A DNA stretch of 37,303 nucleotides from an archaeon (GTDB taxonomy: Archaea > Nanobdellota > Nanobdellia > Woesearchaeales > GW2011-AR9). The notes beneath the pieces are model-generated. The model saw only the letters and a program-made list of their open reading frames with translations. It did not search any database and was not told the DNA's origin. The position numbers were made by a program, and so were the translations under genes. The stretch spans positions 1 through 37,303 of the forward strand of contig JAHFQW010000007.1 in the NCBI GenBank assembly GCA_023259115.1, read 5' to 3'. Shown here piece by piece: positions 31,819-37,303 of the stretch. The first letter of the stretch is position 1; every line of letters begins with the position of its first letter.

Positions 31819-32949
31819 TTACTTCTCTGCCACCATACACTCAAGCGTCACTATCTCTGCACACGTTGGTTCCAACCACTGCGCAATTCGAGGAAATGAT
31901 TCTTTCATTTTTTGCGAGAGAACATAGCGCGGCCATTGGTGATAAAAATATTGCCCCATCTCTACTTTTCCTGCTCTCCTCTCAAAAATATACGCCTCTG
32001 GACAATGAGCAAGCTGTTGGGGCGTTCTCTCACCCGTATACACTCCTCTCACCGTTGTAAAACGAACATTCTGTGCGGGAAAATACTCTGCCAATGTTTG
32101 CTCTAAACGCTCATGAAAATAGCTATTCGTATCAAGCACTTGTTCATATTTTTTAAACAGCGCAAGATATTTCATCGTAACCTCCACAGAATCTTCTGCA
32201 ATTTCATAAATCTCTTCAAATGTCCTCTCCCCATTGAGTTCACCGCCACGCTTCTGTTTCTCAAAATATTTTCGTTCAAAATGTTCTAATCCAAAGAATT
32301 CCTGAATCTCAGGTAATCTATCCATTTCCTCACGCGTCATGCCAATCTCTTGCAAGAAACCAGCTAGTTTCTCTTCTGGAATGTAATATAACTGCATCGG
32401 CGTGCCCCCCTCTAAGATTGACCAGCAACTCGTTGATGTTCCTCTAAGACAACAAGGGATTCTTTTCTTGCGCAAATCACGCAATATCACTTCATCATTC
32501 ACCCCTAAATCCAATAGATGTACAAATCTCCCGCCCTTTGCAAGTGTTCGATAGACCTCTGAGACTGCTGTTTCCAGATCAGTTAGCACATCAAAAGAAC
32601 AATAGCCCGTAATCGTATGCAGTGAATTATCCGCAAACGGTAAATCATACGCCGAACCTCGAATATATTCACCAAACGCATGAGCTTCTCGCGCTTTTTC
32701 AATAAACGCTTCTTGGCCTTCCAACTGTATCCAAGAATTAAAATAATTCGCCGGCATATTTCTTGCCATAAACCCCAAGCCGCTGCCAATCTCTACAATC
32801 TTCTCTCCTCCCCTAAAATACTTCTGTGCCACTTCTCGCAGTGCTTTTTGTGTCGCTCGTAGCGTCAATTGCCTACTCTCCTCAAACGTTTGTAATCGTT
32901 TTATGCCCGATTCCGCGGGCCATATATCCTCTGCAAGAAAATCAACCAT
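31819..32949 (-). CDS. Class I SAM-dependent methyltransferase
   Basis: 376 aa. Motif I is KIVEIGSGLGFMARNMP (residues 50-66), followed by IQLEGQEAFIEKAR (motif II-like), GSAYDLPFADNSLHTITGYC (motifs III/IV of the UbiE/MT11 group) and a post-core strand KGGRFVHLLDLG. The C-terminal half (residues about 200-376) is a family-specific helical extension I do not recognise; it could confer substrate specificity. Target (small molecule, lipid or protein) unknown. A TATA box at 32973-32980 lies 27 nt before the ATG. Confidence 0.8.
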   Translation of the reverse strand: MVDFLAEDIWPAESGIKRLQTFEESRQLTLRATQKALREVAQKYFRGGEKIVEIGSGLGFMARNMPANYFNSWIQLEGQEAFIEKAREAHAFGEYIRGSAYDLPFADNSLHTITGYCSFDVLTDLETAVSEVYRTLAKGGRFVHLLDLGVNDEVILRDLRKKRIPCCLRGTSTSCWSILEGGTPMQLYYIPEEKLAGFLQEIGMTREEMDRLPEIQEFFGLEHFERKYFEKQKRGGELNGERTFEEIYEIAEDSVEVTMKYLALFKKYEQVLDTNSYFHERLEQTLAEYFPAQNVRFTTVRGVYTGERTPQQLAHCPEAYIFERRAGKVEMGQYFYHQWPRYVLSQKMKESFPRIAQWLEPTCAEIVTLECMVAEK

Positions 32950-32972
32950 TCAATTGGTCAGACAGAGCATGA

Positions 32973-32980
32973 TTTATAAA
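32973..32980 (-). promoter_or_regulatory. TATA box of the methyltransferase gene
   Basis: TTTATAAA centred about 27 nt before the ATG at 32949. Confidence 0.5.
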
Positions 32981-33083
32981 TATTTCTATTTGATACTACT
33001 AATTAGTAGTTTTATGAGAAAAAGTTTATATAGTAAACTACGTAAGTTATAGCACGTTTATAGCATAAATCACTATTCCAATA

Positions 33084-34184
33084 ATGTCCACAAAATTACA
33101 TCTAATAGAGAATGACCAAGGAAAAGGCAGTGTTGTCTTAATTGATACCTCTTCTAAACCCATTTATGCATTAAACGCAGAAAGAACCTCTTCAGGTGTG
33201 TATCAGCTAGACGATGCTCTCACCTCCTCTATTATACTCGATGGATTTTATACAAAGAGACTCTCTCGAGAAGAATTAACCCTCCCCTATCGTCGGCGGG
33301 GACGCAATATTGAAGTCATAGCTCCCAAAATCTACACTCTACCCTCATTTAAAGATATCTCCTTCTCTGTTGTAACCTTCAAAGGAACAGGTGCATTACC
33401 CGAATTTATCCCTGAAAAAAAATACGTTATCGACCCGCTCTTCTGGCGTTCAGAAACTCTTAATTCTTGTGGCCGAATCTGGGGAGGAATAGATAAAGAA
33501 CGGGCATGTTATGAAGCACAAAACAAAGTTCTCTCCTTACGTGGAATCTTTCACACCCCCTATGTTGCGCAAAATAAAATCCCCACAACAATACAAAACA
33601 GAATTTACACCCATTCCCGTTTCTGGACAAAAAAAGAAAAAGAAATAATCGTAGATTTATACCAAATAGTGCGTTTATCCATGACTAATATTCGTTATGA
33701 TGAATTTATGGCATTTGATAAAAAGACATTAGCCCAGTTTGCCAACTTCTTTACACAAAGCGGTTGGACTGTAGATGCATGGGCAAGGCATTTAGGTACA
33801 GTAGATGCCGTTGTCGTTAAAGAAAGTCTTCGTCTTGAAAAGAAAAAGAAATTTTTAAATTTCACACCCAAAGGCATAATGGACGATAATCGGTTTATCT
33901 CAGGAGAAATTACCGATTTAGAACAAGTAGCAGTGAGTTCTTATGCCACAGAAAGAAACTATTGGCCCTGGCCGCTTGCCATAATGGGTCAAAGTAAAGA
34001 TGTTATCAACAGAATAGCCCAAAGATTAAACCAATCCGCTCAAGAGTATATTGAAATATATTTTAACACCCTCTCAGAAAAATCCTGCTTCCTATTCACC
34101 GCTGGTCAAAAAGATAATCACCCCCTCTCCCAAAACCATGTTTCAGAGTATTTAAAATACCAATCACAGATGCACCGGAAATGA
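33084..34184 (+). CDS. Kinase-fold-like (possibly SelO-related) protein
   Basis: 366 aa. The motif order suggests a protein-kinase-like fold: TFKGTGALPEF at 98-108, WGGIDKERACYEAQNKVLSL (133-152) with E144 as possible alphaC Glu, RGIFHTPYVAQ, then TPKGIMDDNRFISGEITDLE (261-280), in which DDN resembles a catalytic loop and DLE a DFG equivalent. KGTG...SE...LGI.T and HGVxNTDN...G.TIDYG is the layout of SelO AMP-transferases, so a distant SelO relation is possible. SelO itself is longer (about 480 aa). It shares the DxE feature with the kinase-like gene at 21301. The next gene overlaps by ATGA. An inverted repeat GTTTA-TATAG-TAAAC lies at 33024-33038 upstream. Confidence 0.42.
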   Translation: MSTKLHLIENDQGKGSVVLIDTSSKPIYALNAERTSSGVYQLDDALTSSIILDGFYTKRLSREELTLPYRRRGRNIEVIAPKIYTLPSFKDISFSVVTFKGTGALPEFIPEKKYVIDPLFWRSETLNSCGRIWGGIDKERACYEAQNKVLSLRGIFHTPYVAQNKIPTTIQNRIYTHSRFWTKKEKEIIVDLYQIVRLSMTNIRYDEFMAFDKKTLAQFANFFTQSGWTVDAWARHLGTVDAVVVKESLRLEKKKKFLNFTPKGIMDDNRFISGEITDLEQVAVSSYATERNYWPWPLAIMGQSKDVINRIAQRLNQSAQEYIEIYFNTLSEKSCFLFTAGQKDNHPLSQNHVSEYLKYQSQMHRK

Positions 34185-34696
34185 CGTTCAACAACACTGC
34201 ATCAACTGTGCGTTTTATTGGAAACAGAAATCTTGAAGAAGTCATACGTAAAGACGCTCAAGAATTACAAAAAATTGGCGGCTCATTCGACGCAATTGCT
34301 CAACGTATGAAATATTTTCAAGCAGTTCATTTCACTTCTGCAGGCGAAAAAGAATATGAAGCGGGTTTACCCATCCCCGAAGAATTATTTTATTCTGCCA
34401 ATGGAGCTGGACAATCTATCTATTTCTCCTTTCCCCCAAAATATAAAACCGAACCTGGCATAATTGAAGGAAAATATCGCGTTTGGAATTATGCCATCAC
34501 CAATGGCCTGCAAGATTGTCCTTTTCTTGGCTGTAAAACAATCGGTGGGCTTGACGTCATGGTCGCCAACTTGAACAATAACCGTGTACTCATTATCAAC
34601 GATATCACCATTCATCTAGTAGAACAACATAGCCTATTAGAAAAAGACAACGAATACGGCATTTCCGCCACAGAATTCTATGAACAATTTATGTAA
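34181..34696 (+). CDS. Hypothetical protein, 171 aa, coupled to the kinase-like gene
   Basis: Not recognised. It starts by ATGA overlap with the preceding stop codon (34181-34184), so it is translationally coupled. The N-terminal half is helical (NLEEVIRKDAQELQKIGGSF), the C-terminal half beta-rich with GLDVMVANLNNNRVLIINDI. It may be a partner or substrate of the kinase-like protein (inference from coupling only). Confidence 0.55.
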   Translation: MTFNNTASTVRFIGNRNLEEVIRKDAQELQKIGGSFDAIAQRMKYFQAVHFTSAGEKEYEAGLPIPEELFYSANGAGQSIYFSFPPKYKTEPGIIEGKYRVWNYAITNGLQDCPFLGCKTIGGLDVMVANLNNNRVLIINDITIHLVEQHSLLEKDNEYGISATEFYEQFM

Positions 34697-34767
34697 TGTT
34701 TATGTGATAAACCCCCCAAACCTAGATAAAATACAATAGACAATCCGAGCTCATCCCACCCGAAATC

Positions 34768-34777
34768 TTTATAAATA
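34768..34777 (+). promoter_or_regulatory. TATA box of the eL21 gene
   Basis: TTTATAAATA centred 25-26 nt before the ATG at 34798. Confidence 0.6.
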
Positions 34778-34797
34778 CCCCCCCAATTTTACTTAAA

Positions 34798-35091
34798 ATG
34801 GTATCCAAGCAAGGCGGTCAACAGCGTAAAACCAGATATAAGTACAAACGTCACTATCGTGACCAGGGAAAAATGTCTGTCAGTCAGTTTTTTCAGCAGC
34901 TACAAGCAGGAGACAAAGTCGCATTAAAAATCAACTCCAGTATGCAATACGGCCGATTTTTCCCTCGCTTTTACGGGCTTGTCGGAACCATTACCGGCCA
35001 TAAGCAAGGCTTTTGCTACGAAGTCGCCATCCACGACCAAAACAAGCCAAAAACCCTCTACGTCCATCCGATTCACTTAAAAAAATTATAA
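34798..35091 (+). CDS. rpl21e: Ribosomal protein eL21 (L21e)
   Basis: 97 aa, typical for archaeal eL21. A basic N-terminus (KQGGQQRKTRYKYKRHYRDQ) is followed by the KOW-like barrel (LQAGDKVALKINSSMQYGR, then FYGLVGTITGHKQGFCYEV) and a YVHPIHLKKL end. Large-subunit ribosomal protein shared by archaea and eukaryotes. It starts the conserved archaeal cluster eL21 - Rpb4 - DUF655. Confidence 0.97.
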   Translation: MVSKQGGQQRKTRYKYKRHYRDQGKMSVSQFFQQLQAGDKVALKINSSMQYGRFFPRFYGLVGTITGHKQGFCYEVAIHDQNKPKTLYVHPIHLKKL

Positions 35092-35106
35092 ATAATACAA
35101 CCATAC

Positions 35107-35115
35107 TTTATAAAT
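35107..35115 (+). promoter_or_regulatory. TATA box of rpoF
   Basis: TTTATAAAT centred 25 nt before the ATG at 35136. Although the three genes form a conserved cluster, each carries its own box. Confidence 0.5.
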
Positions 35116-35135
35116 AAAAATAATACAACTAAACC

Positions 35136-35483
35136 ATGGGAAGCATACAATTTATCAGCGAATCCAGTATCGCTCTAGCTGACGTTAAACACATCATTGC
35201 GCAAATCGAGAAACGCGACACCGAACTAAATTACCGTTCCGCCAAAGTCAAAGAATTCTTAGACAGCTTTGACGCACTAAGTATCGCTAAAAAAGAACAA
35301 TTAAAGAAAAAAATCACCGACTTAAATCTCGTGCGGATAAAAGAAGAACACATTCTCAAAATCATCGATTTTCTACCAACCACCGCTAACGACTTAAAAG
35401 TCGTCTTGCAAGCCTATCCTCTAAGTCTTCCTAAAAAAGACATGGATAGCATCGTCGAAGTCGTGAAAGAATTCACGTCATAA
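35136..35483 (+). CDS. rpoF: DNA-directed RNA polymerase subunit F (Rpb4)
   Basis: 115 aa, the family size. SESSIALADVKHIIAQIEKR at the N-terminus and the helical HRDC-like part (VRIKEEHILKIIDFLPTTAN, then DLKVVLQAYPLSLPKKDMDSI) are diagnostic. With subunit E (Rpb7) it forms the polymerase stalk that binds nascent RNA and helps open-complex formation. Position between eL21 and DUF655 confirms the call. Confidence 0.95.
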   Translation: MGSIQFISESSIALADVKHIIAQIEKRDTELNYRSAKVKEFLDSFDALSIAKKEQLKKKITDLNLVRIKEEHILKIIDFLPTTANDLKVVLQAYPLSLPKKDMDSIVEVVKEFTS

Positions 35484-35530
35484 TTGCCATAAACGCAATT
35501 TTTATTAACTCCAAGATAATTCTTAAAAAT

Positions 35531-36097
35531 ATGATTCCTCCATCCACCGAACCAACTGTACGCGAAGAACAAGCCATTGTCTTAGACTTCTTACCGCACG
35601 GCTATCCTCTGGAGCAAGGTTCTATGAAAAGCCCTATCGTTCAAGCCCTTGGTATCGAACATTTAAGCCTCTTAGAACTCATTCCTAAAAAAGACATCTT
35701 TGTCCAACCACACCAAGAAATCTACATCGGTGAAGGCAAACGTGATGAAATCCATCACATCAAAGGCCGAATTGACATTGAAAAATTAACCTCCACCGCC
35801 CGAGCCGAATTAGAGCATGCCGTTAACCACATCTTAGAAACAGATGAAATGCGCTTTATCCAATTCTTCAACAAAGCCCAGCCTCTCAGTATGCGTATGC
35901 ACCAATTAGAATTACTTCCCGGACTCGGCAAAAAACACATGTGGGAAATTCTCGAAGCGCGCAAAGCCAAACCCTTTGAGAGCTTTGATGACCTCAAAAC
36001 CCGCGTCAAACTCTTGCCCGATCCAAAACACATCGTCGTCAAACGTATTTTATCCGAAATCGAAGGCAAAGAAAAGTACCGCATCTTTGTAAAATAA
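35531..36097 (+). CDS. DUF655 protein (OB-like plus helix-hairpin-helix)
   Basis: 188 aa. EEQAIVLDFLPHGYPLEQGS at the N-terminus and QEIYIGEGKRDEIHHIKGRI form the DUF655 OB-like domain; MHQLELLPGLGKKHMWEILE (about residues 120-140) is a helix-hairpin-helix, followed by FESFDDLKTRVKLLPDPKHI. The family is archaeal, a probable RNA/DNA-binding protein, usually next to rpoF and the rRNA dimethyltransferase ksgA; here the next gene is an orphan instead. A TATA-like TTTTTATTAA precedes it in the 47-nt gap. Confidence 0.93.
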   Translation: MIPPSTEPTVREEQAIVLDFLPHGYPLEQGSMKSPIVQALGIEHLSLLELIPKKDIFVQPHQEIYIGEGKRDEIHHIKGRIDIEKLTSTARAELEHAVNHILETDEMRFIQFFNKAQPLSMRMHQLELLPGLGKKHMWEILEARKAKPFESFDDLKTRVKLLPDPKHIVVKRILSEIEGKEKYRIFVK

Positions 36098-36121
36098 GTG
36101 GTTTTTGAGTGTTAGCAATCA

Positions 36122-36745
36122 ATGACAACCATAGATAATTCCATAATGTATCACTATACCAGCGATATTTGCTGGGATGCCATGCACCTCAGAGGACAAG
36201 AAGGACTATTGCCATTCCGTCCATTAATACAAAGAGAATACGCATTAACTCTCCCCAGACAAGCCCTGCGTTCTACCCTATTTGGTTTGCCAACAGAAAT
36301 TCCTCCCTCGTGGCGTACCTATCAAAACAAAAAAAGACAAAATGTCTTTGAAATTCTACTACGGCAATCTGCCCTGCGCGGCGATGACATGGCTGGCTTC
36401 TGTGAGATTTCAGATTCAGAACTCAACTTAGTTTTGCTCAAAGCAACTCTTCTACCCTCTGATCAACCCCATATCATCGATTTTAATCATATAAGCCAAG
36501 CGTTCAATCACATAGACCAAAATACGTCACCATCTCAACGCACAGAACACCTCATTGCCGCTGCAACAGCCTACTGGAATTCTCGTATCCCTCTCACAAA
36601 CTACCAGCACAACTATACTCTTCCTGAAATCCTCCTCCATAACCCTATCCCTCTAGAACGCATCGAAATAGTCTGGGAAAAAACATTACCTCAAGCACTG
36701 CAAGACATCTTTCAACAACAAAGCCATTCTCAAAATAGTCTTTAA
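36122..36745 (+). CDS. Hypothetical protein, 207 aa, starting YHYTS
   Basis: Not firmly recognised. It begins MTTIDNSIMYHYTSDICWDA and continues MHLRGQEGLLPFRPLIQREY. An (L/M)YHYT...(W)..I...G(L)LP opening is typical of small ADP-ribosyltransferase-like (DarT/PARP-like) and related NAD-using domains, and PLERIEIVWEKTLPQAL near the C-terminus could be the last strand. No catalytic set can be confirmed. It stands 24 nt after DUF655, where ksgA is usually found. Codons match the neighbours. Confidence 0.5.
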   Translation: MTTIDNSIMYHYTSDICWDAMHLRGQEGLLPFRPLIQREYALTLPRQALRSTLFGLPTEIPPSWRTYQNKKRQNVFEILLRQSALRGDDMAGFCEISDSELNLVLLKATLLPSDQPHIIDFNHISQAFNHIDQNTSPSQRTEHLIAAATAYWNSRIPLTNYQHNYTLPEILLHNPIPLERIEIVWEKTLPQALQDIFQQQSHSQNSL

Positions 36746-36770
36746 TCTGTCCATAATCTTGTCCACCAAC

Positions 36771-36869
36771 TCTCTCCCCCTCATTCTTCTTCCCCCCGCT
36801 CCTTCTTCCTCCTCTAGCTCATTCTCCTCCCCCTGCTCATTCTCTCTCTCTCCCTCCCTCTATCTTCTT
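36771..36869 (+). other. Polypyrimidine tract
   Basis: About 100 nt made almost entirely of C and T on the plus strand (runs such as CTCTCTCCCCCTC and TCTCTCTCTCTCC), broken by only a few purines, in the 177-nt gap after the 36122 gene. It contains no gene. It may act as a terminator-like U/C-rich stretch. Confidence 0.6.
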
Positions 36870-36892
36870 GTATCCACTTCATAATAGTTAGA

Positions 36893-36901
36893 TTTATATA
36901 T
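36893..36901 (+). promoter_or_regulatory. TATA box for the partial gene at 36923
   Basis: TTTATATAT centred 26 nt before the ATG at 36923. Confidence 0.5.
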
Positions 36902-36922
36902 CGCCCTCTTTCACATCTCCCA

Positions 36923-37303
36923 TATGGTTCCTCAGCACGACGATATCCACCCAAGAAGAAGGCCCGACATAACTGCTGATAAAATCGAATCTACCTTGGC
37001 AGATATTTTTGGAAGAATGGCTGGTGTTGATACTAGTGCGTTAAAAGAAATAAAACTATTAGGAGAAACTCTGGGAGAATTGACTGAAATAGTCGAAAAG
37101 CATAACCCTCGTCTAGATGGTATCAAGAAAAACCTCCAAGAAACATTTACTGATTCTAGCGCATTAATCGATAAAGAAAAACATACTTTGGTGGGAATTA
37201 TTCCTGCCATATACCAATCTCTTGCTGATTTTCTCCTGCCACAAATAGAACACTATAAACTAATTGAACAAATATATAATGAAAGTCTCGATCCTCTCCT
37301 GGG
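36923..37303 (+). CDS. Hypothetical protein, partial (3' end outside window)
   Basis: The ATG at 36923 opens a frame without a stop to the window end (127 codons). It starts MVPQHDDIHPRRRPDITADK, followed by helices GVDTSALKEIKLLGETLGEL and LTEIVEKHNPRLDGIKKNLQ, all alpha-helical with probable coiled coil. The leaderless TATA spacing supports the start. A minus-strand frame over the same bases is a shadow. No family recognised. Confidence 0.6.

Noticed and set aside
1-37303. CRISPR arrays, tRNA and rRNA genes
   Set aside because: No regularly spaced identical repeats and no tRNA-like cloverleaf or rRNA-like sequence was recognised by eye in the intergenic regions.

Overview
The window reads as a chromosome segment of an AT-rich, small-genome archaeon, most likely a DPANN archaeon of the Woesearchaeota/Pacearchaeota type. 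The archaeal markers are the cluster eL21 - RNA polymerase subunit F (Rpb4) - DUF655 at the right end, diphthine synthase (DphB), archaeal Elp3, an AsnRS-related asparagine synthetase next to a TrmB regulator, a Ski2-like helicase, and many genes whose TATA box (TTTATAAA-like) is centred about 25-28 nt before the start codon, meaning leaderless or near-leaderless mRNAs. The lineage is inferred from gene content; no rRNA or tRNA gene is visible to confirm it.

Layout. 1-9.5 kb: the 3' end of an adenylate kinase gene, an orphan protein, a GGDEF diguanylate cyclase (rare in archaea), a Ski2-type helicase, a transglutaminase/EDR1-like protein, a short GxQxGL-repeat protein, an AsnRS-like asparagine synthetase divergent from a TrmB regulator, and an ADP-ribosyltransferase-like gene of different codon style. 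9.6-12 kb: an oxidative-stress block (Fe/Mn superoxide dismutase; AhpC-type peroxiredoxin translationally coupled to a small orphan). 12.05-13.0 kb: an intact IS481-type insertion sequence with inverted ends and a 15-bp target duplication. 13.05-16.2 kb: paired inverted repeats upstream of a membrane-anchored class-A beta-lactamase-like protein, DUF4346, a GC-rich self-complementary element of about 420 bp (candidate large structured RNA), and an LpxH-like metallophosphoesterase. 16.3-20.5 kb: small orphans, one apparently with a non-AUG start, and a potassium-independent-type membrane pyrophosphatase.

20.5-23.2 kb is a tight operon, dphB - kinase-like protein - class I glutamine amidotransferase. 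23.2-26.9 kb holds two lipoproteins, a four-repeat protein and an orphan. 27.0-29.5 kb holds a UPF0175/DUF3368 toxin-antitoxin pair whose toxin gene overlaps the 3' end of elp3. 29.6-34.7 kb has a repeat-plus-HTH protein, a 40-residue small gene, a third lipoprotein related to the first, two adjacent perfect inverted repeats, a SAM methyltransferase and a second kinase-like protein. 34.8-37.3 kb is the eL21-rpoF-DUF655 block, an orphan, a polypyrimidine tract and a truncated gene.

Core information-processing genes are interleaved with many orphans and apparently acquired functions. The best candidates for undescribed biology are the Y-shaped structured element, the dphB operon with its kinase-like and amidotransferase partners, the DxE-type kinase-like families, and the double inverted-repeat elements.
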